Origin: Henckelia pumila
Taxonomy: Eukaryota > Streptophyta > Magnoliopsida > Lamiales > Gesneriaceae
Assembly: GCF_033568475.1 (NCBI RefSeq)
Contig: NC_133123.1
Coordinates: 22,678,622 to 22,742,621, forward strand
Length of the DNA: 64,000 nucleotides
Direction: 5' to 3'
Positions 1 to 13,579 of this stretch are shown in pieces. Under the pieces are notes generated by a model. It was not told the DNA's origin. It saw nothing but the letters and a program-made list of their open reading frames with translations, and searched no databases. Numbering within the stretch: the first letter of the stretch is position 1; every line of letters starts with the position of its first letter. Both the position numbers and the translations under genes were made by a program.

Positions 1-3000
1 ACATTTGCAACACAAATAGAGAAGTAATTGGATATGAGAGAATCATTATTTGCACCAATGCGAATATGTAATATTTTGGTGAATAACACATAATTATGAT
101 GTCCATGATGAATTTTCATTGTCGTAAGAATTGTCGTTCAATTACATTGGTGTTGATAATCTAATGTTATGTGCACTAATTTGAAAATTATAGAAGAGTA
201 ATGAATTGCTAATTATTTAATGAGATCCACTTGTGGTGATATCATTCATTACTTAATGTCTATAATTTCGCAACTAAATGTAATCATAAACTTAAAAAAA
301 ATGTTGAATATGATATTTATACATCGATTAACCTTATTTTTAAGACGGATCTTGTATTTGAATTTTGCTATTAAAAGATGATGCTTGATCATGGAGTTTG
401 GCACATCACATAAACAATAAGAGTATACATGCGACCTATTTTAGCATAAGTTGTTTTACTTATCGGGATAAAATTTTGGACCACTAAGATCGACTTCGCA
501 AAGTGAAAATAAATTAGGTTCGAATTTTCTTGGATTAAGAATCATTCCATATTAATTTGGAACAATGCCGGATATTTACGGAACAAATAGAAAAGCACTT
601 AGTTATAAGAAATTCATTTTTCGCACCAATGCGAAGATGTTATGATTTGATGTATAACATACATTATGATGCTTATGATAAGATTTTATTGTCACATTAT
701 TTGTCGCCCAATTACATTGGTATTGATCAACTTATGTCATGTGTGCTACTTTTATTAATGTAGAAGATAAATGTATTGCTCATTATAGAATGAAATCATA
801 TGTGGTGATACCATTCAATGTCCAATGTTACAGTTGTGTAACTAGATGTAATTATAAACTTAAAAATTATTGAATATGATATTTAAGCATCGATTAGCCT
901 AATTTGTAAGACGACTCTTGTATTTGAATTTCACTATTAAAATAACATGCGTGTTCGTAGTGTTTGGCACAACACATGAAAATAAGAGTACACATGCAAT
1001 CTAATTTAACATAAGTTGTTCTACTTACTAGAATAAAATTTTGAACCAATAAGATAAACTTTTCCAAGTGAAAATAAATTAGTTTCAAATTTTATTGGAT
1101 TCAGAATCATTCCATATTAATTTGAAACAATGTCGGATATTTACGGAACAAATAGAGAAGAAATTGGTTATAAAAAATTCATTTTTCGCACCAATGCGAA
1201 GATGATATGATTTGATGCATAACATACATTATGATGCTTATGATAAGATTTCATTGTGACATTATTTGTCGTCCAATTACATTGGTATTGATCAACTTAT
1301 GTCATGTGTTGTTGAATCTGAGTTTTTATGATCTATTATATCAATTTGTAAGACGACACATGTATTTAAACTCCACTAATCCCAAAAAAAATAAGACTAA
1401 GAGATCCGACACAACGCGTATGCATTAATAGGATACATTAACTTTAATTGAACATAAATTTTTCCAACTTTAAGGACAATCATTTGGTCCATCAAGATCA
1501 CTTTTTCCTAGCGTCCAAGATTTCGGCTCTAAATATTAGTATTTGGAAAAATCCCAACAATATCAGGGATAATACTTTTCATTTTCGGCACAATAGGACA
1601 TGTCATTACGAACTTGAGATTCATCGTTTGCACATGCACCAAGATGCTACAATACGTCTCATAACAAACTTTATGAGGAGTTTTCAATACCTCGAGATTG
1701 GTAGAATAATTACGCAAGTGTTTGTCAGGTAATGTTTTGTGCACTAATTTATCTAAGGTATATGAGGAACACAATTATCATTAATCAATGATATCACATT
1801 TTTTGATGTCAATTGTCTCTTAATGGCTACAATTGAGTTATAATTCAAACTTTGAAACTCATAAGTTGTTGAATCTGAGTTTTAATCATCTATTACATCA
1901 ATTTATAAGACGACACATGTATTTCAACTCCACGAATCCCAAAGAATATAAGACTACGAGATCCGACACAACACATACACATTAATAGAATACATTAGAC
2001 TTAATCGAGCATAAATTATTCCAACTTGAATGACAATCATTTGGGCCATCAAGATCACTCTTTCCTAGCGTCCAAGATTTCGGCTCTAAATGTCAGGTAT
2101 TTGGAACAATCCCAGCAATATCAATGATAATACTCTTAATTTTCGGCACAATAAGAGATGTCATTGTGAACTTGAGATTTATCATTTGCACATGCACCAA
2201 AATTCTACAATATGTTTCATGACAAATGTTATGAGGAGTTTTCAATAACTCAAGATCGGTAGAATAATTACTCAAGTGTTTTTCATGTAATGTCTTGTGC
2301 ACTACTTTGTCTAAGGTATAGGAGGAACATAATGATCATTACTCAATGAGATCACATTTTTTAATGTCAATTGTCTATCAATGACTACAATTGGGTAATA
2401 ATTCAAACTTTCAGACTCATAAGTTGTTAGTCCAAGATTTCGGCTCTAAATGTCAGATATTTGAAACAATCTGGGCAATATCAAGGACAATACTCTTAAT
2501 TTTCGGTACAATAGGACATGCCCTTGTGAACTTGAGATTCATCGTTTGCACATGCACCAAGATGCTACAATATGTCTCATAACAAACGTTATGAGGAGTT
2601 TTCAATACATCAAGATCGGTAGAATAATTACCCAAGAGTTTGTTATGTAATGTCGTGTGCACTACTTTGTCTAATGTTTAGGAGGAACACAATGATCCTT
2701 ACTCAATGAGGTCATATTTTTTTATGTCAATTGTCTCCTAATGACTACAATTGGGTAATAATTAAAACTTTGAAACTCATAAGTTGTTGAATCTGAGTTT
2801 TTATCATCTACTACATCAATTTGTAAGACGACGCATGTATTTCAACTCCACTAATCCCAAAAAATATGAAACTATGAGATTCGGCACAACACTTACGGAT
2901 AAATAGGATACATGAGCCTTAATCGAGCATAAATTGTTCCAACTTTAAGGACAATCATTTTGACCATCAAGATCACTCTTTCCTTGCGTCCAATATTTCG

Positions 3001-4230
3001 GCTCTAAATGTCAAGTATTTGGAACAATCCAACAATATCAGGGATAATACTTTTTATTTTTGGCACAATAGGACATGCCATTGTGAACTTGAGATTTATC
3101 GTTTGCAGATGCACCAAGATGCTACAATGGCCCCGTTTGGTTTCAAAAGCCAGGCCAAAAAAGCACTTTTTTAAGTGCTTTTCATTTAATAAAGTGTTTG
3201 GTTGACCAGAAAAGTGCTTAAATAAGCACTTTTTTAAGTCAAAATTAGAGCTTTTTCAAAAGCCAAAAATTATAGCTTAAAAAAGTGTTTTTTTTAAAAA
3301 ATATCTGTCAAATCCAAACAGGGCCAATATGTCTCATTACAAACGTTATGAAGAGTTTTCAATACCTCAAGATTGGTAGAACAATTACCCAAGTGTTTGT
3401 CATGTAATATCTTGTACACTACTTTGTCTAAGGTATATGAGGAACACAATAATCTTTATTCAATGAGATCACATTTGTTGATATCAATTGTCTCTTAATG
3501 ACTAAAATTAAGTAATAATTCAAACATTCAAACTCATAAGTTATTGAATCTGAGTTTTTATAATATATTACATCAATTTGTAAGACAACGCATGTATTTC
3601 AACTCCACTAATCTCAAAGAATATGAGACTATGAGATCCAACACAACATGTACGCATTAATAGAATACATTAGCCTTAATAGAGCATACATTGTTCCAAC
3701 TTGAAGAACAATCATTTGGGTCATCAAGATCACTCTTTTCTAGCGTACAAGATTTCGCCTTTAAATGAGAGGTATTTGGAACACTCTAAAAAAGATTAGG
3801 GATAATATAGTTGATTTCCGACACAAGACGACATTGAGCAATCTGCTTTAAATTACTCTTTTGACCCTCACAATAAAACAAAAATCAATAGATTTATAAC
3901 ATTGACCAATCAAAGGCGTTTACTATCACATACCTCTCAATATTGAGTCTGTTGATACAATACATTTATCATTCACTTGTTCCTTCAAGTTCTACCTTAT
4001 AAAAAAATTTAATTTTGCAGAATGGAATTGAAGATTGCACCACAATGTTTGTGTGGCACAACACATGAGCCATAAAAGTACAAATGAATCTTAATTGAGC
4101 ACATAAAGTTCTACTTCTCAGAATAAAATTTTGGGTAATTATGACCGATCTTTCTAAGTGATAGTAAATTAGTTTCAACTGTATTCGATTCGAGATCATT
4201 TCAAATATATTTGGAACAACACAAGAGATC
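1..4230. repeat. Degraded tandem array of ~560-bp units
   Basis: The same landmarks recur in order: a phrase around TTTCGG(C)AC-ACAAT, a GTTTTCAATAC block (near 1679, 2240, 2598 and 3354), a TTGTGCACTA block, and a TAAGTTGTTGAATCTGAG block. Spacing is about 560 bases; the 2240-2598 step is about 200 bases short (internal deletion), and the 2598-3354 step is about 200 too long because of a MITE. Units before about 1.3 kb are a more diverged subtype (landmark CGGATATTTACGGAACAAATAG near 570 and 1135, with a related copy at the window start), and the series fades out near 4.2 kb. Open frames here are repeat shadows and recur from unit to unit. I see no transposon protein. The array may extend beyond the left edge. 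Confidence 0.8.
3129..3325. mobile_element. Tourist/PIF-Harbinger-like MITE in one repeat unit
   Basis: The ends are near-inverted repeats, GGCCCCGTTTGG on the left and the complement of CCAAACAGGGCC on the right, and the interior is AT-rich with AAGCACTTTT repeats. The flanks carry a 3-base duplication (AAT). Sister units of the array show the empty site (GCTACAATATGTCTC), so the boundaries are directly visible. No coding capacity. Superfamily is inferred from the GTTTGG termini and 3-bp target duplication; AAT is not the classic TWA site. Confidence 0.8.
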
Positions 4231-5858
4231 ATATACATAAGAGTACACTACAACCAAAACTCAAATTAATATAAAACAACTGTGTGTTCCATATAATCAT
4301 CAAATCAAGCATAAACCAACAATGCTTCCACTGGAACATGTATATCTCCTCGAAGGTATGTGCTGAGCCAACTTTCATAACCGCTTTCTCCTGTGCAAGT
4401 GTGAAGATGGAGCATACATTGTTTTCTTGACTATGAAAGCCCAATATTTTTTGTTATGTCGACGATAACTTCTCAACACCTAAATAAAAACAAAATAATT
4501 TACATTGAGCTTAAAAATATAAAATCGTGTATGAAAATTTTAATAAAATTAGATAATAATAAATAATTTAGTATTATTAGATTCACAAAATTATCTACTA
4601 AATGTTACAAGCAATAACATGATGACTCCCCATAAATAGTCGTTCAGGTGCTTGATAATCTCAGGATGTCTGTCCGAGAAAAATTGAACTCGTCGAATAT
4701 AATGCAATGATATGAAAGTAGAATACCTCTCAAAATAAAATGTTTAGATGTTCATGTTTGCTATATCTACCCTCAATATCATTGTGAGTTTCATTCATAT
4801 ATAAAGATAAATCACAATAAGGACATTATCGTCATCGTTTAGAAACACAAACATCTTATGATGTGGTGCTATGTATTGCATAATCATGAATTCCGAAAAA
4901 ATTATGCTAATTTGTTGAGACTCACAAATATATTCATCACCCACTATAGAATATTGAAATTACAAACATATGTTTTTTACGTTTATAACAACAACAAAAA
5001 ACACAAGGTTTCCATATTTTATTTTGAACATAATAAATAACATAACATTCAATATAATAAGATAAGCACTGAAGATCATGACTTTATTCATAACCCATTC
5101 CGCAACAAAAATATCACAAAATCACAACTGTAAATAGAATATTCAAATACTATAAAAACTATCACATATAATCTTTATAATCCAGTACTAAACTATAAAA
5201 ATTGACAATAAAATCGTTATAATCAAGAACAATAACAAATTTCAGATAATTAACCTATAATTAGTTGACATGAACCACAAACCCACAGAGATACATAAAA
5301 CCTAAATATTGGTCATCAAATCTGTATAATTTTAATTTTTTTATGAAACTTCCACATAACCACCACACAATATACACAAAACATCAAAGAATCAGTCAAT
5401 TGGAAAAGATTAAAAAAAGAAACAATCATCAAGATGAAATTTCATCTAAATTTTTTTTTAATTTTCCAGCAAAAAAAAAATTACCTTGAAGTTGATGTTT
5501 CAATGTCGGTTTTCACATAAATTTTCAAAATAAGACGCTTCTTCACTTTAAACTCCATTCATCTCATTTTTTTTTGCACCAAAGCTCGACGAAAAAGTAC
5601 AGATCGTGGCTGGTTTAAGCAATGAAATTCAAGTAGAAAGACGTTGAAGAGATGGAAGATTGGAAGGGGAGAGAATTATTATTAAAAAATAAATTATTAA
5701 TTAGTTTATATTATATTTAAGGGCAATTTTATAATTTACTTCATTTAGGGAGTTCAAACAATTGTCAGTATGTAATCAGGGAGTTAGAACAACAAATTTC
5801 TGACGCAGGGACTGAGAGAAAATTTTAACTTTCTATTAGGTATTTATTGATCATTTTC

Positions 5859-5860
<2 letters not shown>
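4231..5860. other. AT-rich intergenic DNA, no gene recognised
   Basis: Only short open frames with no recognisable family. The stretch around 5560-5820 is slightly less AT-rich and may be a transposon end, but no partner terminus was found. Confidence 0.5.

Positions 5861-5928
<68 letters not shown>
5861..5928. repeat. (AT)n microsatellite
   Basis: Sixty-eight bases of uninterrupted AT dinucleotides. Comparable shorter tracts lie at 6991-7014, 12107-12138, 17455-17491, 28216-28268 and 41003-41031. Confidence 0.98.
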
Positions 5929-5931
<3 letters not shown>

Positions 5932-6920
5932 TTTCCTGATTAATTTCCGAGTGTACATAGATATTGTACTCGAGTAAATTTGGATACAGTCGTAATATAA
6001 GTTTATAGACATTTCAGCTTTTCAATTTTATTTTGGTTTCATTTTACGCATGGGCAATAGGTTTCCACAACTAGTATAGATGGGAAATAATAGATTCACC
6101 AAACAAAAGTACTGGAAATTAATGTATTGACAATACTGAAGATGCATGAAATTTACTGCCACAACCAAAAACCATGTGAATGGCAGAAAGTATTGAATTT
6201 GGAAACAAGACAGTTAATGATGTTTTTTTTTCAATATTTACCGCTGCAGAAATGTCTCAGCACTCCATCGTAATAATAACCGCAAATAATTGTACAAAAT
6301 TCAGCAATCTATTAAATTTCTTTGCCTGCGAAACGCCATGGAAGTTCAATTATTTACGCACAAAATACTCGAATAGATTCATTCGTGCATCTAGTTAGAT
6401 AGCCAGTCGGATCTTTCGAGCGAACGAACCGAACCCGTGGCCGGTTTACGTACAAGATGTGCAGTTGCAAAAAGGAAGCTGCGACAGCTTCACTTGGTTA
6501 TTCTTGAAATTTTGAAAGAGAAACACATATGTCATATCACTTGTCTATAAATTAAGTTGAGAATATTTTTTTACATACTCCATGTGGCTGGATAATATAA
6601 ACCTGCTATCTGTACGTTTTATGCAGAGATTAAGAAAAATCATTGATAAATTATATTCAAATATGATTTTTCTAATTGAGACAGATATACTATTAATGTA
6701 CGTAGACCGTTGGACATGAGATAGTATCCCAAAATTGAAAACCCGCACAAAATTAAATAGTGATGACTTGGGGCAAATGACGAACTGATACGGTAGCCAA
6801 TTTTACGACATCAGTTACTCGAATATTATAAATGGAAAATGACTTTTGTAGTTAACTTGCTTGGCTCTTTTTTGGGTTTTATTTCATTAACTTATTGATT
6901 AAAATTTAATTTGGTCCAAC
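5929..6920. other. Intergenic DNA, no gene recognised
   Basis: No supported coding region. A 72-residue open frame at 6180-6398 has an ATG but no recognisable domain, and I do not call it a gene. Confidence 0.5.
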
Positions 6921-7195
6921 TGTTGACATCATGACATCAAATCTGTTCTTAAGATGTCCTATGTCGGTTGAAAAATCAGTTTTGAGAGTTATATATATAT
7001 ATATATATATATATGGTCTTGTACAATCTTTTCCTTTGAGCGCTATCTTTTATTGTTGAGTTAGGTCAAAGTCCATCAACTTTAACATAGTATCAGAGTC
7101 AGATTCTACCGCATGTGTTGAACAACTTATAGTTTGGCGTGAGGGGGATGTGTTGGTATGTTAGTTCTGCCCACCAACTTTAACATATGTCAATA
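6921..7195 (+). mobile_element. TRIM-like LTR retroelement remnant
   Basis: A candidate LTR runs from TGTTGACATC (6921) to TTTAACA (7087) and contains the CGGTTGAAAAATC and GAGAGTTATATATA blocks usual in small plant Copia/TRIM LTRs. It is followed at once by TAGTATCAGAGTC (7088-7100), one base from the initiator-Met tRNA primer site. About 40 bases on, a purine tract GAGGGGG (7141-7147) precedes a second TGTTGG (7151) and a second CCAACTTTAACA end (7195). So LTR, PBS, PPT and a shortened second LTR lie within 275 bases with no coding DNA. Likely a TRIM or a heavily deleted Copia copy. Confidence 0.55.
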
Positions 7196-8134
7196 TTTTT
7201 CAATGTTAATATATAGGTTTAAATTAAATTAAATAAAAAAATCAAAATTAGTGGCTTACTACACCAAATTTGATTTTGAATAGTCGGTGAACTAAAGTTT
7301 CAAACCAAAAAAAAAAGTGACAATATAATTGAATGAAAAAAATTTAAATTTTTTTCATTTTTGAACTTGTATGCGAGGTCAGAAAAAAGTATACAAACTA
7401 GGCAGTACTCTAGTAGATAGTAAGTCTAGGACCATATAGGCTAATGGCCCAATATAAGATTTGGACTCAAAATACGTGTATTGATGATTAGTATGAATCA
7501 AATCCGGTCCTGGAATTTCAGCCTCTAGCAATCATACTATTTTTCATGCCCAAGCAATCCACATGAATTCCTTCAACGCACAATGTAACAATTTGGATGG
7601 AAAATAAATTTTAATCAGGATCCATGTAATTCAATTAATTAAATCCACACTAGTTCATTAGATGATTTAGTTAATCCTCCATCTAGAGAAATACTATTTC
7701 TACCGTTACATGTGTATATAAGAACACAAATCAAAGATCACACTATTTTTTTTTATTTTTTTGTGCATACTACGTTATGACGGGGTTTTATAAAGTCCGG
7801 GGTTAATTATGAGAGAGTTTGAAAAACGACATTGGTCAACCAAATTTTTTGATTTATGACTTTCCTTTAAAAAATTTGCAAAATAACCTTCAAATACAAA
7901 AGAAATGCAGAAACAAAACAAAGGGAAAAATTGAGAATTAGGTTATATTTCCAAATCATGGTCAAACAAACCTATTATAATTATTTATTAATAATTAGGT
8001 TAGTATAGAGGTTATGTTATTATTAATTAGTGTGCATATATACCATTTCCTACAAGATCAAACACATGCAAGAAAACTGTTAATATTGTTAGAAGCAAAT
8101 GTCCCCTTTCCTTTTACCTTTTAATTATGTAAAA
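7196..8134. other. AT-rich intergenic DNA, nothing recognised
   Basis: No coding region or clear repeat seen. Confidence 0.5.
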
Positions 8135-9177
8135 TTTATTTTGATACACGAATTATTGATAAAAGATCAAATCGATACATAAACTATTGAAAATGGCTTA
8201 ATTGATACATGAATCAACTAAAAAGTCGACTTTATCATTATTTTTAGTAAATTCAATGCACATTTTACTTTTCAAAGTAATTTTTATTGATTAAAAGAGT
8301 AAAAATGAATTTATATTAATTTAAAAATTATAAGAAATAACTATCTTAGTTACTATTTGTATAATATTTGTATATTTTAATTATTAATAAATTATTTATT
8401 CAAATATAATATATATTTAAATTATTAGTAAATATATAATAAAATGGTATTTTTTACATCTATATTAAATTATTATCCATTTTTTTGAAAAAAATAATTA
8501 TAAATAAATTATAAATAAATAAATCACACTCAATAAATAAATCATATACACGAATAATATATATTTAATATCTATAAAAATATAATAAAATAAATATTTA
8601 TTTATTTATATTTAAATTCAAAAATGAGTAAAAAAATATAAACTTATAAATTATGAAATCAATTGGAGAAATTTTATGTCATTAAAATCACGTAAATCGA
8701 GACAATGAATGAGTTTTTTTATATGAGATTTGTTTGTTAATGATCTAAAATTTTAATGTTAATTTTTTTTTTGAATTCTCAACAAAACAATACCACATTT
8801 CGAGAAACTAAAACAGTACTGATTATTTTTGTAGCTTCAACAGTTTAAAAACAAGATCAACAGACTCCAGTGACATATATTTATTTTATTATATTTTTCT
8901 CAATTTAACAAAAAATTTTGTTGTATAATTTGAGTTGACAATTATTTGCCATGATATAATTTTAAAATGAATATGATATTTTTAAAATTAATCAATAAAT
9001 AACATTGAAAATAAAATTATGTACATGATCAAATTTTATTAATAGTAATTGGACTTCATAGCAATTTAGGTTAAGGGTAAACTCGACTTTATAATTTGAT
9101 TATGTATCGATTAAATCATTTACAATAGTTCATATACTAATTTGACATTCTATCAATAATTCGTGTACCAAAATAAA
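8135..9177. mobile_element. TIR element with ~75-bp inverted ends
   Basis: The left end (8135-8210) reads as the reverse complement of the right end (about 9100-9177) with scattered mismatches; shared core TTTATTTTG-TACACGAATTATTGAT. Each arm holds tandem copies of a GATACAnnAACTATTGA-type phrase. The interior is very AT-rich with no coding frame. Long TIRs suggest a Mutator-like or foldback non-autonomous element, but I could not fix a target-site duplication, so the superfamily is open. Confidence 0.65.
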
Positions 9178-12100
9178 TAATACTCACCTTTTATATGCTC
9201 AATCTCTCTGGTAAAACTATGTTTTTGTGGTTACATGATCAACCATGTTTTCTAACGATGTTATACGTGGGATTTGATTTTGGCTTTATATAAGTGCGGG
9301 TCGTTACTATTGATGATACTGTTTTCTTTGAAAAAAATTTAGCAAGATGGCGTTGGCCCTCCTTGAATTGTGCTGCATTTGTATTTTCAGAACACATATT
9401 TTAAGAATGACTTGTGAAGAATTACTAAATATTTTAATTCTTATTCTAAAATTTTTACATTTTTGACTAAATACCATGCACTTAGAATACTCGTCGGCAC
9501 AAGCTTATGAAATATTCATGCTCATTCTAGGGTATATGTCCTTCAAGTGTCCCCTCTTTTTTTGGCATAATGTCACTTTCATTATCTTTATAAATTGGTG
9601 TCGAACCTAAGTACATATTCTAATAAAATCTGACAGAAATTGAACTATGCGAGTTCAATTATATCTCAGTCAACTTCAACTCCAAGTTGTAGCTAGCTAA
9701 ACCTTTGAAAAGTATGTTGAATGGGCCTATCCCCCCCCCCCAAAGAATATCATATGGTACCTCATTCTACATTTTTTAGGAATAGATAATAGGCTGATTA
9801 TTTTTTCATTACCCCAACAGCGAATACGTCGTTTCTTTCGGTCAGATCAGTGACGAACCTAAGATTTTGGACGATAAGAGACAGTTTCTCGTGGTATCGA
9901 TAAATTCGGATGTATTCAAAAGGATCATCACCGGCCATCACCTCGTATGTTTTCGATACACCCCTTTTCGAATATTGAAAGCTGGCCGGATTAAGTTGTT
10001 TGTCATTTGTCAAGAAGTCATTTCCTTGTCATAAAGCCAGGGGATTTTCAAGAATCTTAGTGAGCCCTCCAAAAAGTTATCTGCCATGTGAATGGGTTAC
10101 ACTTAGCTAGACAAACTCTATTATTGATCATATCACTTGCAATGAAGAAACATATATGCCACTTTTACAACTTATTGGAAATTTAAATTATTCTTGGTTT
10201 TAGTTTTCAATTAACCTGTTATTAAAGTCATTTATCTACGGGAGGGTAAAGTGCACCCAATCTCCTCGTGACATATTGAAGTTCTATGAAAAATTTATAT
10301 GCATTTTAATGATCCTTATGTTATTGGATCTTATGCATGTGTAAGCAAGTAACCAACCTTATACTCCTATAATTTCATATTAGTCATTTATACATACGAA
10401 AAGTCACGTGCATAAATAATCTATATTATATCTAAATATAAATGGATATTATAATTATTTTAAATTGAACAAAATAAATATAAATATGATAGTTAGAAAG
10501 ATAAATAACAAATTTATTGAAATTTGAAGGTAGAGGGCATTATTATATATAGTAAGATATTAAGATAGTAAGATATATTCACGCATCTACCATTTTATAT
10601 GATCCATAAATTGTAAAAAAATTAATATATTTATAAAAAAATCAATTGAAAATTTTGCTAAAATAAATACTTTTAAATTTTTTTGAAAGAAATAAATAAA
10701 TCCAACTACAAAAACTTTATCGAGAAAAATCAAATAAAATATTTTTATAACTGAAAAATTTATATATATAAACTTCGGCTTGGATTGGATTTTTTTTTAA
10801 TATAAACTTTGTATCAAATCATTTTCATTTTGTTTATTTTTATCTTGAGGATTGTATCGACTATCGAGCCGACATTACATTCACAGAGGGAAGACAATAA
10901 TGGTCGTAAGACAACATCGAGTACTGGCTTGACACCAGACACCTACATGCCAGCCGCCCTTTTCATTTTGTTATTGATCTGGTTGGTTTACTAACATATT
11001 CTCTATTATCTAATATTGTTTGTAAGTTAAAAAAACATTAATCTTATTATATTATTATATTATTAAAGTAAAGATTATTTAACTAAATAATTTTCAATTA
11101 ATTAACGAAAAAATTATTATAATAAAGATTTTTTAATTAACTAACTTTCAACTAATTGATAAAACTTGAGATGAAATTATCATTGTATTCTAACTTAATT
11201 TTCAACCAAACCAACGGTAATATGCAAATTAGTCCTTATGGCTTCCATTTTTAAACCATTAGATATTTTCTTATTTGTCAAATTGACCTATTTTTGCCCA
11301 TTGTTCTTTTTTTATTATTTTAACAAAAATTACTGCCACCTTTGTAAAATTTGTGTTTCTATTGGGTTTTGATGACTATTTGTTTAGGAAAATGATATAT
11401 ATTTTTTATTTTTAAATTTTACAATTTCTTTTTTTTTTTGTTAAAAAAAAAGACTGTAAAAGACGCAATGCATGCACCAAAGTACTAGTCATATCTATTG
11501 GCTATCTAAAAATGTGAATAAAAGGGTAAAATATTAACAATTGTGAATCTACAACTTTGCCCTTTTACTCTACACAAATTTATGTAAAAAATTAATACAT
11601 ATAATATAAGGATATAAATGTAAAAGTTAAATATTGGCTAGGACATAGTATTACTTATATATACCAATTATAAAAGTGTGAACCAAGATCAAAGTTTTTC
11701 ATTGTGTATTTTTCAAATTTTTCCTTGGTTAGAACACTTGATAAATTCTATGAGGATACTTTTGTAAAATCAATTATTATTATATGGTCAAAATTGACAA
11801 TGTGTGCATATATATTAGATAAGGTTCCAGTTTCCAAAAAGATTGAAATACCAAATAATTTAGTTTTTATTTTCTTGTAGATAAAGTGAACATATTTTTT
11901 TCACAAAAAATTTAATTCAATTAAATACTTATTTTCTAAAAGATTGAAACACCAAAATACTTTAGTTTTATTTGTTTATAGATGGAATGACATATTTTTT
12001 TAACAAAAATCCTTATGTATTTTAATTTGCGTAAGAACCTATTGAACTAAATAATTATATCATAAGTTCATAAATATAACAAATATCATATTTTTAAACG

Positions 12101-12142
<42 letters not shown>

Positions 12143-12357
12143 TAAATTACACATCGGTGTTGAAATAATCAATTCATGTGGATTCAAGTTTTAATACAAA
12201 ATAATAAATAAAGAACAAACCAACACACAAATATCATATATGTAAAAGTTAAAATTTAAAAAATCTAAAAACTATAAAACTTATTTTATGATATGATGTT
12301 ACAATTAACGAAGGAATATTATTTTTACAAGAGTTGGAAATGAATATCTTCAATTGT
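9178..12357. other. AT-rich intergenic DNA with weak ORFs
   Basis: Holds a C homopolymer near 9730 and an (AT)n tract at 12107-12138. A minus frame at 9798-10013 (71 residues) has GC-richer codons but no family I recognise. A plus frame at 10811-10994 has a hydrophobic start and a hydrophobic tail, like a small GPI-anchored peptide, but lacks any ATG before its last third. Neither is called as a gene. Confidence 0.4.
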
Positions 12358-13351
12358 TGTTATGATCGGTTGAAAGTTTAGAGGGGGGTGAATATACTTT
12401 CAAGCAGTTTAATAAGAATGTTTGAACTCGATCAGTTTAGTGACTGAGTTCGAGGCTTATCTTAATGTCAGATGTAATTTGACAAACAAAATATGTGGGA
12501 AATATGTCAAATTAAAGATTTGAAACACTGAGTGAGTATCAGTTTAGGTTGGGTGGTGATGTTGAGTAAACTGAAATAACACAAGCAATTGTTTATGGAT
12601 GTTCGGAGATTTCAAACACTCCTACGTCACCCCTTCTTCCACCTCGAAAGGATATCACTAGAAGACTTTGAATTTTACAAGCAATTTGCAAAACCCCGAT
12701 CTAGTTTAGGACTTAGACACTGCCTAAACAAGAACTCCTAGTACAACACCTTAGTTTCAGTCCTAGACTGATGATAGAACAGAGTGAATACAACTCGAAA
12801 TCTTTAACACAAAAATTTATCCTACAATGATCAGAATAACACTTCGACGTTTGTGCTTCGAGTTCCTTGATCAAATCTTGAGCGTGTAAAGCTTTGAGTA
12901 TTCTCGTAAAATAGCAGAGCGTTTTTTGCGTGAGTGACATACTTTGATCGACCAAGATATCTATTTCTACCCTTTGGATTGCTAACGGTCATAAATTCAA
13001 ATTGTTCTTCTAACAGGGTTTAAATTATTCCCGTTGGATTTGTCACTATCACCAACGAATTCTGGAGCCGACATTCCCCTTGGTATCGTGGCACTTCCTT
13101 CTTCAGAGTGTGTCAGAGTACAGATGATCTTATCCAAAAATGGAAAGGTAGTAGACTGATGCGGGTAAACCGATGCAGTCAGTTTAGCGAGTGTAAACGG
13201 ATGGAGTCAGTTTAGCATCTCTTGGCCAGTTGAGCGCGGTTGTTGATCGTGACATAGTTTAGTTCCGAATATCAGTTTAGCGCTTTTTAGTTGCCCAATT
13301 AGTTTGGCTTTCTTTTAAACTTTGTAAACACCAAAACTAAATTTCCCAACA
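12358..13351 (-). repeat. 3' LTR of the Sirevirus element
   Basis: Starts TGTTATGATCGG and ends CCCAACA on the plus strand, matching the partner at 24692-25683. The TATA box present in the partner is mutated here (CTATTTCTA in place of CTATTTATA). A conserved 80-residue frame (12713-12955) recurs in the other LTR only because the LTRs are copies. Confidence 0.93.
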
Positions 13352-13450
13352 ATTTTCTCATTTTTGGTGTTTATCAAAACTTTGAGATTTTGCGTGATAA
13401 ACTGATATTCAATGTAAACTGATTTTTGGCAAAGATATTCAGTTTGTAAA

Positions 13451-13464
13451 TCTTCCCCCTTTTT
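13451..13464 (-). other. Polypurine tract upstream of 3' LTR
   Basis: On the minus strand this reads AAAAAGGGGGAAGA, a classic Copia polypurine tract, but about 100 bases from the LTR edge. A weaker A-rich purine stretch lies directly against the LTR at 13352-13370. Sireviruses are known to carry several PPT copies, so either could prime plus-strand synthesis. Confidence 0.6.
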
Positions 13465-13579
13465 GATAAACTGATAATAAAGATCCGAAAGTGGAGATAC
13501 AAGTGTAGATAACATAATAATCTTGAAACAATAAAAAGTAGATTATATTCGATCGGAAGAAGATCTGTGCAAGGAGGAA

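Noticed and set aside
1-4230. CRISPR-like repeat array
   Set aside because: Units are ~560 bases, diverged, and the DNA is eukaryotic.
9798-10013. 71-residue minus frame with GC-richer codons
   Set aside because: No recognisable family, promoter or splice context.
10811-10994. Small plus-strand frame with hydrophobic start and tail, like a GPI-anchored peptide
   Set aside because: No ATG before the final third of the frame and no splice support; could only be an exon of an unseen gene.
12713-12955. 80-residue minus frame conserved at 25049-25291
   Set aside because: Conservation comes only from the two LTRs being copies; no protein features.
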